64,000 nt of DNA from Carposina sasakii (GCA_014607495.2 CP053153.1:15500001-15564000), one strand, 5' to 3'; positions 19,111-31,074 are shown, counted from the first letter of the stretch. The notes: generated by a model from the sequence alone, not told the origin. Made by a program: numbers and translations.

Positions 19111-20414
19111 CCTACTCGTATATATAGATATATCGGCTATATACCTAGGTGAAGAGGACAAAGTCACGGTCGTCTGTTAGTAATTTATAAACCCATTGGA
19201 TATAACAGTTAAACTTGACTATCAAGCTATAACCATCCGTCGTTCGTTCTACCGGAAAATACGACCTGCCAACACGGACATCACTTACAGCCGACAGCAG
19301 TCGTTTCACTTGCAATTTCATTTATGGTAATGTACCTATATACCTTATGATTATGCTAGTAGGTTCATGAGTATACGACGAGTTGGCCACCGAACATCCA
19401 TAGACAATCCAAACCACCACCCACCATCAACCACGCACAATACTAATAGCTCTATAAAATTAATGGACAATACGAACTTCACAAACCAATAAAATGTTAT
19501 CGGCGATTCAGAACAAAAAGAGTTATTATATTTGACCTTTAATATGTCGCACTGTACTATGTAGAACTATGAGGGACGTGCGTGACGGCACAAAGTACCT
19601 CGGCATTATTATTCTGCCCTAATTTATTTCCTCCAAAGCGGACTTCATCTTTATTACACTCGTATATCAACGTGTAACGTTATAACGGGCATTTAATTAA
19701 AAGTTTTTGCTCTTTACGTGCATGTTCTAAGGATATAAGTTTTGAGCGCTTTCTAGAAATTTATGTTTGAACCTACTGAAGCTGCGCGAGACCATAACAA
19801 TACTAACTAAGAATAAGTTAATTACTAATAATTTAGTAACGTGTGATTAAGATTATGTATACAGCGTGTGAGTGATAGTCAGACAAATATTGATTTATGC
19901 TGGACTTCAGATTCAGACCATGATTCTGAAACGAAAATCACAAAAAGAAATCTTAGCAAAATTCCGAAATTTCCCAATTTTTATATTTTTTTGAAACTAA
20001 ATAGTCTACTAATAATTAACTTCAGAATGCTACAAAAAACTTTACCCACTGTCTTATGTATTTAAAGATTTTTTAGGATTTTAGGGACATGTTCCATATT
20101 ACATTCATTTATTTATGACTATTATTAGCTATTAGGTATTATTAAATGGTTTATTTTGAGTTTTAGATTTTGTTCTCTTTAGTAAAAAAAACGGTAAGAG
20201 ATATCTAATACCAGTAAATATAATACTTAGGTGACAATACTTAGGTCAGTATATAAAAAAATTGTATATATAAATAATTTAAAAATGAAATAGTAAGTAG
20301 ACTACGTGTAGATATATCTAATTAAACTTCCTATGTATGTATAGTGCTATATGTTTATTCACCTTTTTAAAAAAAACTTAATACTCTAATTACCTCCAGT
20401 AATACAATATAATT
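19111..20414. other. Non-coding stretch, nothing recognised
   Basis: AT-rich, with no repeat family or exon that I can support. Confidence 0.45.
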
Positions 20415-20638
20415 GACGGCCGATTGGTGTAGTAGGTAGTGACCCTGCCTGCGTTGCCATAGGTCCTGGGTTCGAATCTCGGTAGGTGCTAACATTGATA
20501 AATATGATGAATATCAATGTCTGTTTCCGAGTCATGGATGTTTCTATATTTATCTATGTATTTATATACAGTTGCTTAGTACCCACGACACAAGACCTTA
20601 GGGATCTTAATGTAGGACTAAGTTAATGTGTTGTGAAG
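20415..20638 (+). repeat. SINE-A copy 4
   Basis: A nearly full-length copy from GACGGCCGATTGGTGTAGTAG through the B box GGTTCGAATCTC to TTAATGTGTTGTGAAG. The poly-ATTT tail is missing, so the 3' end is truncated. Confidence 0.8.
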
Positions 20639-21018
20639 CAAGCAGTGTCAGTCAGTTAATTCATTTACGAGTATAAGACACTGCAACCGGTGCATGGACT
20701 ATAAAAAAATGAAAGTGACTTGCTGTAATTTTTTGTTGTATTTTGCAGATTTTACAGTTTACGTTACTTATCGCCTTGTGAATCAACTTTACCCACTAAT
20801 AAGACTCAGCTCTAAAAAGGACCCTGTCTCAAATTAATTATACTCGTAGGTCGATTTCGGAAATTCATTGATACGATCATCGATTCTTGTCCCTTAGCTT
20901 GTCTTTCTACTAGATGCAGACAACTTAACTTTCCATGCCATGATTATAACTTATTGACCCGAATGCATCTTAGATACACAGGTACCTACATAGAATAGTG
21001 TGGCCGAAAAACAGCACT

Positions 21019-21210
21019 TAAGGTCGGTGCATATCTCACGGAAGATGCGTCTAGCGTATCTCCAGGTACAGGCAAACGTACGCTCGACGCACTAACGTAT
21101 CATCGGTTGAGTGTGAACGGTCGAGTGTTTTTCTATACATTTTGTCTATTCTGGCGTTACGCGACCGATAATACGCGACGCATGTTCCGTCAGATATGGA
21201 CCGACCCTTA
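21019..21210. mobile_element. Short MITE with ~40-bp terminal inverted repeats
   Basis: The left arm starts TAAGGTCGGTGCATATCTC and the right arm, read in reverse complement, starts TAAGGGTCGGTCCATATCTG. The match continues through ACGGAA and ATGCGTC to GCGTAT. Termini near TTA on both sides suggest a 3-bp TTA duplication as in PIF/Harbinger elements. Total length is 192 bp with no coding capacity. Confidence 0.65.
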
Positions 21211-21639
21211 GAGAAAAAGTCTGATAAAGTCCGAGTTGCAAACGTTGGTATAGGTTCAGTAGCTTTACACATTAAGTAAGTTCTTTTGTTGCTCTTGTGT
21301 CATGGCAATGGTAGAGAATTATGTACATATATGAGAATGTACATAATAACTTTTAGAGAATGCTGAGGACATGCTTATATGATCTAGAAGATTAAAAACT
21401 TGATTTTGAGTCTTAATTTTTTCGAGTTTTCTACTCTATTTTCATAGCATTTCCTTTCGTTACGCTTTGGCTTCCTAGTATAGCAGTGCCATCACATAGT
21501 GGCTTCGTAGGAATATTTGACATCTCGATGCCGCCGTAAAGAGGGCGTGGTTTTGCTTACGGCCGCTATTAATTTAATAATTTATATAGCTCGTCTGTAC
21601 TATTATGTATCCTGTAACCCTAAAACCCTTGCCTCCGTC

Positions 21640-21770
21640 GGTGGTGACAGTGCTTGACGGATGTCGCTAGCGCGCGCCCCGCGGCGCCGCCTGCGCTGGG
21701 AACCGCGATACCCATCGCCCGACGGCCCGACATCTATCTCCGTCGCTCCGAGTAACGCACGACATCATTT
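21640..21770. other. GC-rich unique segment
   Basis: CpG-dense DNA (CTAGCGCGCGCCCCGCGGCG) in AT-rich surroundings, with no frame or repeat recognised. Confidence 0.25.
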
Positions 21771-21951
21771 GTCAATGCGATCATCATTTATTATTCACCA
21801 GAACTTGTGTTTACCTCAAGTATTGACATAGGTGGACGAAGAAATGAATAACATAGCCTTGCTGACCTTGTATGTGGGAATATGCCGATGTTTGAATGTT
21901 TGGGTGTTTGCTCTTTCATGAAAAACTAACGAATGTATCTTACATAGATAA

Positions 21952-22022
21952 ACACACAGCTGTGCTCCCCAAATGGAATAGCCACAACTGCAGGACCATA
22001 AACGAGATCCCGTTTAGTACGG
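21952..22022 (-). repeat. Family D fragment, copy 3
   Basis: The minus-strand 3' part of family D: ACAGCTGTGCTCCCCAAATGG, ACTGCAGGACC and GAGATCCCGTTTAG. Confidence 0.5.
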
Positions 22023-22198
22023 AAGTGAACAGATGTATGAAAACAAAACGATCTTGCTGAAACTTATACTGAACAATATTATTCATTAGCGTTTATTTAT
22101 GATCTCATACGAATATGCCCCCATAAGCTAGTATGGATGTTATACTGAATTATCTACTAACAGAAAGCTATTGTAGTCAACCAAATTGCTGGTCACAC

Positions 22199-22345
22199 TT
22201 CTTCTTCTTCTTCTTCAGCCTATTTCAGTTCACTGCTGGACGTAGGCCTCCCCCAGGGCACGCCACAAGGCTACTGCCACAGGGGAGTTTTTCCCGTGTC
22301 ACCACGCTGGGCAGGCTAGGCGGGTTGGTGACCGTCGGTAATATA
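22199..22345 (-). pseudogene. 3' end of a non-LTR retrotransposon ORF
   Basis: On the minus strand the last coding bases read LWRALGEAYVQQ followed by a stop at 22230-22232. This is the conserved C-terminus of a lepidopteran LINE whose 3' end also occurs at 39494-39686 and 56841-56984. A CTT-type microsatellite (22199-22216 on the plus strand) forms the tail. It is an RTE-like dead fragment; I am sure it is LINE-derived but not of the clade. Confidence 0.6.
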
Positions 22346-23049
22346 ACAGAAGATCGCCCTAATTTTCAGTTAAAATAGCATACTTATGTTTTAATTTTGT
22401 GTAAGGAGTTAAAAACTTTAAAATAACCAGCAATTAATTCGAATAAATTTTTGAACTAAAAAATTGTTATTTTTATAATAAATCACTATTTAATGTAAGT
22501 TAAAGAGATAGTTACGAGTACTACTGTGAGTTATGACTCTGTTTTAACGCTAAAAGTAGTTTTAATTATTATTTCGAATTCCGAATGTAAAATACTTTAG
22601 GTGCTAATTAACTTGTTGTCTACTAAACTAGGTATTCTGTACGTTTTAAAATAGAATTTTATTTTTAATGCCTTATTTTAAGGTCACATGTGCGGGTTAC
22701 GGTCGGAATTGATCGTTATTTTAAACAGTAATGATGCACTAATTAGTCTGGAGTATTTAGTTATTATATTTCATACTTTCATTAAGTTTCATTACTCTTG
22801 TCTAGTTTTATGTCTCTGCTATAAAATTATTCCCGTTATAGAGAGCCATATTAATAATGTTTTATATTATTACCCTTATTACAACAAGCGCTGGTTAAAT
22901 AAAAACATTTGTTATTTATGTGTTGAAAGAAACCCCTTCACAAAGGTGAGAGGTTGTTTTCTATTTGGTTCGCGATTGAATCGCGATGGAGTGCAACAAA
23001 GTGGAGCACATCACAATGGTAGATCTTTTTTGTAGCAATTTGTACAATT
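22346..23049. other. Non-coding stretch, nothing recognised
   Basis: Strongly AT-rich. The 115-codon open frame at 22688-23035 has no domain signature and is composed of AT-rich codons. Confidence 0.4.
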
Positions 23050-23460
23050 GTATCCCTCTCCCCCCCACTCCACCAGGTTGCTCGACTCGCTATTACTTCA
23101 TTCCGCCGAATTCATTTCGCGTACATTTCGGTCGGTTTCTCACAGACTCAGTATTCGAACAATCTCCTCGGCCGGTTCCCATCGCGCCCGAGATGTCCAC
23201 AGATAAGCTCGATAAATTTAATTAAATGTCTCAAAGCGATAGTCCCTTTTGTTTTTTTGCGGTTGGTTTCTGAGGGGGTTCAGGCAAATTTGCTTAGTAG
23301 GTCGGTTTGTTTAATGAAGTGTCGGTGTGTTGTCAAAGGGCGCGCTCGCAAAAACCGTCCCGCGCCGGCCCGGCTACCCGGCCCGATCGCCCCGTACGGC
23401 CGCGGCTCTACAAACGATTTCTTTGCCTCTCCTCGCATATCTTCGGTCAGTTAGGTTTTT
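23050..23460. other. CpG-rich unique island, possible regulatory DNA
   Basis: Non-repetitive, GC-rich sequence ending in a TTTAATTAAATG homeodomain-type core, with a CGCGCCGGCCCGGC-like dense patch at 23360-23400. Three overlapping frames exist here, none recognisable. Confidence 0.25.
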
Positions 23461-24760
23461 GCGAAGCTCACTTTAACAGTTTCTGTTGTCTGTTTAATTG
23501 TCATCCCTCCTAATGCCGTTTCAATTCAAAACATTATGCAGCTCGACAAAAAGCACAGTGACATCCGAATATATTTAGATTAATTTAAAATAATGAACGA
23601 AACATTCCACATAATTAAATTGCTATTAATTTTATGAATGCTTTAATGATGTATTCCTTAAATAATTTTGAAATATAAATATCTTTATACACCTGTCAGT
23701 ATCTAGTTGAAATTCATTTATTTGATGGTAGCAAAAAGCCCCAGTGTGTCGCGTCCCTGCGGGGGCTCGGGCGTGTCCCGTGTGCGCGCTCCCTTAGCGG
23801 CCAACAGCGACGCAGACTGATTGATGTTCCTCCTGAGTTTCTCACACAGAAACCAACATCACCCAAAAACTTGTATCAACATAATAACCATCAATTTTAA
23901 ATTAAGTGTCTTTTACGTCGCATGTGTATCAGCGATTTTTAATAGCTTACAACACGCAACTCAAACAAGATAAAATAGCAAGACAAGTTGCAAACAAGGT
24001 ACTTTAAAGCAATAGAACAGGAGCAGAAGTCGCTCCCCTGTCCTACGTCATAAAAATATAGAACCTGAAAGTTTACGAAAATATTAGAAACGGCTACTTA
24101 TTTACAAACAACAGCCCCATTAATTTATGACGTCCATTGTCCAAATATTCGCTGCATAACTACAGGAATGCGCGTGCGCACCTGCCGAACTCGCCCGTGT
24201 GGGTATAGCGCTAAGGTCCGATCGTGATATGTTTATTATCCGGCGGCAGATGGCCCGCGTATCACTTCCCCATATCTGGCATATCAGAATAGATAGCTCT
24301 CTAATTTTATTGGAGTTGTGGACATTTTTTTTGTTTTCCGAGAAAGCTGGGTCTCGGGGTCGCCGCGTTCTTTGAAATTACGATGTCAGTGACGCACATT
24401 CCAGAGTTCAAGCCGGCTGCCGAAAGGATTCCTCGGTTGTTTCTGAACTAGCTGCTTCCTGCGACTTCGTTCTTGATAGTTATTGTCCTAGTCACCTGCG
24501 TTCAAAGAAAAAGAAGAAACTTCGGATGTAGCTAGGTCTCACTATTTGTATGTCAAACACAAAAGTTACAGAAATATTAATATCATTTAAATTTTTGCAC
24601 AAAAAGAATAATAACAAACCTAGGGAATGCGATCAATATTTGAAAATGTACCTACTATCGTCATCTTCTAGAAATGAGGTTGAAATAGTTAAACAAGGTT
24701 AATTTACAGTTTTACACCTATCCCTCCATCTGCCTGCGTCGAATGTTATTTTATTTCTTA
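23461..24760. other. Non-coding stretch, nothing recognised
   Basis: Mixed composition with small CpG-rich spots near 23745-23820 and 24160-24260. No repeat or exon is supported. Confidence 0.4.
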
Positions 24761-25115
24761 CTAGTGGACGCCCGCGACTCCGTCCGCGTGGACTACAGAA
24801 AAAACAAAATGTCGAAATTATCCGGGATAAAAACATTTTCCCGGGATAAAAAGTAGCCTATATGTTAAGTGGGACCTGTCACAATATATTCCTGAAAACT
24901 GCATCGAAATCGGTTCAGCCGTTTCTGAGATTAGCGTGCACAAATGCACAGACAAACAGATAAACCGACAAACAGACAATCCGACAAATAGATAAAAGTT
25001 CCAAAAATCATCGTTTTGGGTTCTATTGCGTTGATATAGGTCTCCTATAATATTATTTCTCATATATCTTCCATGTACAGACAGCGATCCGTTACATTTT
25101 TATTATATGTATAGA
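24761..25115 (-). mobile_element. Non-autonomous Helitron, copy 1 (both ends intact)
   Basis: Read on the minus strand the element begins TCTATACATATAATA and ends GGGCGTCCACTAG. It is flanked by A on the 5' side and T on the 3' side, as expected for rolling-circle Helitrons. A GGACG/CGTCC hairpin sits just before the CTAG end. The interior holds a run of ACAGACAAACAG-type short repeats. No Rep/helicase is encoded. Related copies are at 33774 and 47690, with an end fragment at 40258. Confidence 0.8.
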
Positions 25116-25479
25116 TAGATGTACACCGAATGTAACGTGAATATTTTCCTTAAAAATTAAAAATATAAATACCTAACTGGAACTTACGTTCTCATAAAGA
25201 TGACATTATACTACTTATACTAGTATGACAATGTTCACTAATTAACATTATTGCATACGCACTCTGAAAAATAAAACCATATTTTTTACAATTGAATAGT
25301 TACCCGTTAACTATGAGAAAGTAATATATATAAATTAATGTCCTTTAAACGGAGGTCCCTGAGCATGCAGCACCCGTTTAAGTCTTTTTTAGGACAACAA
25401 AAAATGCAGTAACCATGTTGGTTTTTTATAAAATTAAATATCTTTCAATTAATTATGTCACATAGCTATGTTTAGTGCG

Positions 25480-25800
25480 GTCGAATGTCGAGCTTCCTTG
25501 TAGGGAGTCGGAAGTAAATTACATCTTTATCATCGACGTGATCGACGCGGGTCGATCGACCCCGTGGCCTAGTGGCGAGGGTGGCGCCACGGGAGCCGCG
25601 GGTAACTAATGACGGACGATTATTGATTAATCGAAGCCGTGAGCGAGCGATACTATCGAGTCGAGACCACTCGCTAATTAATCGGAATGAGTCGGCGGGT
25701 CAGGACTATCGCGACATCTCTCGCCATATCGACAAGACCGAATTATACTGATTTAGACGATATTGTCGACTGATCCGCCGCAGTATAGATACAGCAAGCC
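25480..25800. other. Candidate cis-regulatory island with homeodomain motifs
   Basis: Non-repetitive GC-rich DNA carries ATTGATTAATCGAAG and CTAATTAATCGG, plus perfect palindromes GGGTCGATCGACCC (25549-25562) and TGGCGCCA. Clustered AT cores inside CpG-rich unique sequence are typical of insect enhancers. Function is inferred only from motif content. Confidence 0.3.
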
Positions 25801-27383
25801 CGCTTGATACTTGCTCATTCCAGATCTAATTGTATGTTATTTTCTAATAGGTAGCTGATCCCGGAGACATGAGACTTAATCATTTTCATCAAGACTAATT
25901 TAACCATAGAATATAATAAAGTTTATTTGGCTTTTGAGTTATACACATACACAGACAACACAAATAAAGAAAACCATTTTCTCGGGAGAAAACAACAAGA
26001 TACAGCAGATAGAGTACTTTCTTATTAATAAAACAGAGTTATGTATCTGTTTGTTTCATATAACATCACACATAGAACATCTTGGAATCTGTTCATTACC
26101 GATAAACTGCTACGCAGTTTGATAATGTACTATCTAAAAAGCGTTAATTCTAAATTTGAATGAAATAAATAAAAAAAATATCATCATATGTATGCCTCTT
26201 AGGTACTGTACGTAATATTTTATAAATAAAAATAAGAAATAAAAATAAAATTAAACTCATTTATTTCAGGCTTTACATCCATATTTAGTTAGTAACAAAG
26301 GTCTTAAAACTATGTTAGTGTACCTATATCTATACAAAACTTGTGGGAGAGTTTGGTGTCTTTGACTAGATGGACGCGAGTCCAGTGCTGCCTAACAGCA
26401 CTGTCCACATCCAATCTAGCCGCCACCGTCCTCACCAGACTGAGCAATTTTTATTTATAAGAGCAATATCTGCTTTTTTGGCATTCCTCTTTGAATTTTT
26501 AAAATTTCATTCTCATTCTCAAATTATATTACCAATCGAAACAAAATATTATTTACCTAGGACTAAACTATCAAGACTATTTATTACCCACATCGTTTTC
26601 TAAAACAGTACAGAAGGACAGACAAAAACAAAACCCTTTATTGATTTACAGCGATAGATAAGCATCGATATGTCGATAAATATGAAATAGTCGGCGCCTT
26701 CCGCCAGCTCTTATAGATGAGACTATACTTTAATTAATTTACGTGTTGTTCTGAACAAGCATTAAAGGATAAGATACACGACATCACTCATAGGTACGAG
26801 GACACGATTTCACATCACTTATCTGGAAATAATACTGGTTTATTGTTGGTTAGTTCTTATGTAGCCGAAGTGTTAAATAAGTAAAACGTCAATCACAATA
26901 AATTATTTTCACCACATAATTACTCGTATCTACAATCATAACTGTATTTAAATAAATCCATAGGTTCTACCTACTCCATAAGAGACTATTTCTAAAGGTC
27001 CCACGGGAGAGTAGCAGATAAAAGTGGAATTTAATCCATTAATGGATTTGCCCAGTGGATTAGAGTGGAATAGGCCGAAAAGACAGGGGTGGATTGGAAA
27101 AGGAAAGCGACAGATAGAGGATTGAAAGCGGCTGAAGGAGATTTTTGCCAGAAAAGGGCAAAGAGATAATTGCGATGTCACATATACGAGTAGGTATAGG
27201 TACGTAAGTACATACTTACATATTGTAATAACTAGTAGAAACCCGCGATTTTACCCTTATGTAAAAAAGGCTATAAATAAATATTTAACTAAGAAGATTT
27301 ACATATGTTTTCGTTATGCTAAATGTATCTGTGATATATTCTTTGTGTTATGGATCTTCTTTGTGTTAAATAACTAGGAACAG
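25801..27383. other. Non-coding stretch, mostly nothing recognised
   Basis: AT-rich DNA. The interval 26945-27190 is purine-rich and contains the perfect 16-bp palindrome AATCCATTAATGGATT at 27033-27048, followed by a further GGATTA. Confidence 0.45.
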
Positions 27384-27511
27384 TGTATAACAGTGAGCGT
27401 CACTTGATCATAGTTCGTGTTTTCGTTGTATAACAGTGAGCGTCACTTGATCATAGTTCGTGTAATCGGTGTATAACAGTGAGCGTCACTTGATCATAGT
27501 TCGTGTAATCA
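27384..27511 (+). repeat. 43-bp minisatellite, three units
   Basis: Three tandem units begin at 27384, 27427 and 27470. Each contains TGTATAACAGTGAGCGTCAC followed by TTGATCATAGTTCGTG. Every unit carries the inverted core AGTGA-GCG-TCACT and the palindrome TGATCA. Units are almost identical, so the expansion is recent. Confidence 0.9.
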
Positions 27512-28017
27512 AGCAGTAAGCTCACTAGTGCAGTTATGTCTAGGCATTTACCTCCGTGTCGAGGACACTTTGCACCCTAATGTGTTGTATAATAAGGAGG
27601 CATGCTGCGCCATTTGTCGAATCAATTATGAATTTATACCAAGTTCATTAAAGGTACTGCTCTTTATGTGCAATAAGTACTTCTTTATTGCCTTTTTGTT
27701 TACAAAAGAACTAAACATATAAATGCCGGTTGACGTACCTATCCATTCTCGAATCCATAAACCCACATGAATAAATAAGACGCTTTTGTTGTTCTTTGTT
27801 TCTGCGTAGAGTAAGTCAACCTATAAATGAGACATATTAAGGTTTGCCAGACCTCTATGATTCGTGACACTTTGTTGGAATTATTTGCATACATACATTT
27901 TATTCCTAAAATAGGGGTAAGTATCTACAACTTCAGAACTATGCAAGACCTCATTCAGCCACCTAAATGTGTAATTTAGCGTACCTAAATGATCAATGAC
28001 AAAGTGAAAGCTCTGAC
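27512..28017. other. Non-coding stretch, nothing recognised
   Basis: AT-rich interval after the minisatellite, with no supported features. Confidence 0.4.
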
Positions 28018-28094
28018 TGAGTCCCTGAGTCGACTCTTACGACACGCCCGGAAGGAGATGCAGCTGATGTGTAGTGAAACCCCTTATCAGCACA
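28018..28094 (-). repeat. Family D fragment, copy 4
   Basis: The minus-strand 5' part of family D: GTCGACTCTTACGACACG, then GGAAGGAGATGCAGCTGATG. Confidence 0.55.
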
Positions 28095-28784
28095 GGCACA
28101 GGCACATTTTAATTATTTAATTATGCGATAGTCACTCTCTAGGTACCTCAGGACCTATTACTTGAGAATTTATCAATGCTAATTACGTTTATTGCCTATT
28201 CGAATTTTAATTATTCAGATAGTGTAAAAGCTTAAAAGGGACGGCCTCTTTTATCTCGTAAATTAAAGACCAATTAATTTACAATAAATACTATACTTTA
28301 GCCAATAGAGGTGAATTTGCAGATTGTCTATATACCGAATAAAAGTGTTTAGGATAGCCTTAAGTTGTTAAAGGCTATTGATAGAGCCGCAAGACCACAG
28401 TTAACCAGAGTTCAGTGATGCATGTTGATAGAAAATGTCAGTTACTCAATCTACTAATTTTATGTTCTGTCCAAATAAAATTACGTCAATTTTGCAGACA
28501 CGCATAAATATAGACCATAACGTACAAACAACACCTACGGTAGGTACCTGGTGTCTAAGGTAGCAATAATGGATAATTTAATTAGTGTTCACTTTCAATA
28601 CTGTTACAGCCAGCACTACGTCACGCATATTAATAATAGGCATAGATATTAAGAGATTAACTAATTGTTATAATATTATTTTATTATTAACTTTGATTAG
28701 TTCCGGTTCGCATTTATAAAAGTAGTTGTATTGACTAGATTGTTAGTATAAATATGAGGGTAGAACTATTATGTACGAAACCCT

Positions 28785-29013
28785 GCAAAAGCCGTCACCA
28801 CATTAGACTCATGGTTCCGGCGTTGGCGTATCGAGGTCAGTCAGCCCCGACAAAAGTGCAGCAATAGTTAATAAATAAATAAATAATAATAAATAATGCT
28901 CTTCGGTCGGACTCGCCCCGACCCGCACACCCCGGGCCGACGCCAGTCGGTCTCAGACATAAGACTGTTTGATCGCTCTATCCCCTGGGTAGAGACGTAC
29001 AAATACCTTACCG
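28785..29013 (+). pseudogene. Jockey-like LINE reverse transcriptase fragment
   Basis: Two pieces of a non-LTR reverse transcriptase are visible. The first encodes AKAVTTLDSWFRRWRIEV, then, after a one-base shift, SPDKSAAI. The second, from about 28899, encodes LFGRTRPDP and SDIRLFDRSIPWVETYKYL, the region just upstream of the conserved LGVTLD motif of Jockey/R1-type LINEs. A TAAA/TAA microsatellite at 28868-28896 separates the two. Sequence after 29013 no longer matches. The fragment is dead and truncated at both ends. Confidence 0.65.
28868..28896 (+). repeat. TAAA/TAA microsatellite inside a LINE fragment
   Basis: About 29 bases of alternating TAAA and TAA units lie exactly between two adjacent pieces of reverse transcriptase coding sequence. 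This indicates expansion or insertion after the LINE fragment arrived. Confidence 0.7.
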
Positions 29014-29390
29014 CGGACGACGACGACGCCATTACGGCGTATCTGGCCAATTTAGCTCCAGTCCCCGCGTCAAGCGCAACCAATATGCGGCGCCTCCGTC
29101 AGAGGGGACGCCTCCGACCTCTCATAGATGCAACACACACCAGACACGTGACTGACCAAAAGTAGGCAGCCCTGATCTGACTCGTTTGGCCAACACAGCC
29201 TCACCGCAGTTGTTTCGAGGGTTATTTAGCGGTGGGTTTTCCAGGAACCCTTGGTAGGTAGAGGCGACAAAGCCCCAGCCGTATCTGGGGTGCACTGATC
29301 GCGTAGGTTTTAAACCATTCGGTTGTGCGCCTTCAGCGCACACCAAGTAGCCCGATGAAAATGACAAAGCCCGTCAGGCTATCATGAGTT
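29014..29390. other. GC-rich probable LINE remainder
   Basis: The sequence stays GC-rich and frame-like on both strands after the reverse transcriptase match ends, so it may be the rest of the same or another degenerate element. No motif confirms this. Confidence 0.3.
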
Positions 29391-30076
29391 TATCATACAA
29401 AAAAAATGTACGACACTCCATTGTAGACACTTGAAGTTGTAAGACGTTACTCTGCTCGATCTCTGTTCTGTATAAAACATTGTAACTCTATAATCTATTT
29501 ATGGCGAGTCGAGTTTCTTGGTGCTTCTTTTACCGAATGTTATATCGCCTAAAGCAGCCTTAACTGAAGAGGTGATAAATAAATAGTTCTAGATAGCGAG
29601 TATGCTGTTTGACTTTGCATCCTGAATATACCGCTGCGTCATCGAGTAATCTCCGGTTGCAATACTTATGTTTTTACTATGTACATTTGAGTCTTGTCGT
29701 TTCTAAGTAACTAATAAATTTGATTGTAAAATTTAAGTATTTCTCTAAATATTGAAATAGTTCTCAATCTCGTACTTAATAGTTCTTAATCTCGTAACAT
29801 CAAAACCACACCAACATGAAATAGTGAACAGCTTTAGGACTGAGTGAAAGCACCACATAGTTGTTAATCTGTGGTATTGATATCACTATCGACTGTCGGT
29901 AGCTCTAATTGGGTTCCTGTCGAGTAATTCCCCTGATAATTGTAATGAATACAGCCGGGAGATCCCGAGCGTGGCCGAGACTGTGTGGCTCCGACCCAAA
30001 CCATTCAGCCTAAATACACATTTACATATTGCAGTTTTTTATAAAAATAGCAAAGTTAAAATTTAACGTATCGTAT
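29391..30076. other. Non-coding stretch, nothing recognised
   Basis: AT-rich, with no supported features. Confidence 0.4.
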
Positions 30077-30352
30077 ATGCATCAACTGCATCTCCTTCCA
30101 CGCATGTCGTAAGAGTCGTAAGTTCGCCTTTGTACATTTTCTGTGTAACTATGTTAAGTCACTATGTTTGTGTGTATTATAATGCGTACAAGAATACAAG
30201 AAAGAAATTCGGGCATTATCTCATGCGAAAAAGCTAGCAACTTCTCACCGATCATTAACATCTATTCCCAGTATACCAAAAGTGGCTGTCGGATCTCTGT
30301 TTTGATCCTGCAACTCTGGCTACACCATTTCGGGAACACACCCGTATTTATA
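30077..30352 (+). repeat. Family D dispersed repeat, copy 5
   Basis: The longest plus-strand family-D copy runs from CAACTGCATCTCCTTCCACG to CGGGAACACACCCGTATTT. An extra roughly 85 bp follows the CGTAAGAGTCGTAAG block. The short plus-strand frame in it is incidental. Confidence 0.6.
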
Positions 30353-30439
30353 AACATCCATAAAAAACTTGCCGAAGCCAAAGAAGACTTGGTACACGTT
30401 TGTGTATTCTATAGAAACAAAGGTGTATTAACAGATTTA

Positions 30440-31030
30440 GAGCCGGCCGGCCGCGGCACGTAAGTCACGGCAACATGGCGGCGGATAATTGTCTTCGCAG
30501 AACCTCTGCGCCGCCGCATTCGGATTGCGGCCGCAAAAACCCGCGCCATTAGGGGCGGCGGGCTCGCCCCACGCCCCACTCTCAGCTTTGTAATGACGTC
30601 ATATAGCCAACCACGACATGGAGTTGCATGGAGATACCTCATCATCTTCCTTTTTTTTTAACATGGGGAAATGCTTTTACGCATACCCACCGGCGAGAGG
30701 CGCGCGCGGTAGGTTATGTGGGACTCGGCGCCGGGGAAAATAAGAAAACCCCGACGCAATACTCACTAAAACCCCAGGGTGTTCCCCGTCGTCGCTATCC
30801 GCGGGGCCATGAGACTGCCGTAGCATTCTACCTCAGGCCCCGCGAGACGACACGCCCGCCGCCAACCTCGCAGCGGGCTCTTCTCTGGGGCGTCGTGGTG
30901 ACGCCCCGGGCGGCTGTTATCTCAGCCGCCCATCTGCGGACGTGCGGAACACTGCACACGTCGCTCGGCTCGGGGACCTCATCACCTAACCTAACCTATC
31001 CCATTATAAATCGTCGCGCAATATGATTTC
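30440..31030. other. GC-rich block, possible non-LTR element remnant
   Basis: Two GC-rich parts are separated by a T-run at 30650-30659. The second part (30660-31000) opens with GGGGAAATGCTTTTACGCAT and ends in CCTAACCTAACCTAT. The open frame 30628-31026 has no recognised domain. Composition and end suggest a retroelement untranslated region, but a unique CpG island is equally possible. Confidence 0.25.
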
Positions 31031-31074
31031 TTTCGAAGCTAATATTACCCAAATTTGGCGTTTATTGTACGGCC

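Noticed and set aside
30628..31026. 132-codon plus-strand frame in GC-rich DNA
   Set aside because: Pro/Arg-rich translation without motifs. It crosses a T-run and ends in telomere-like simple sequence.
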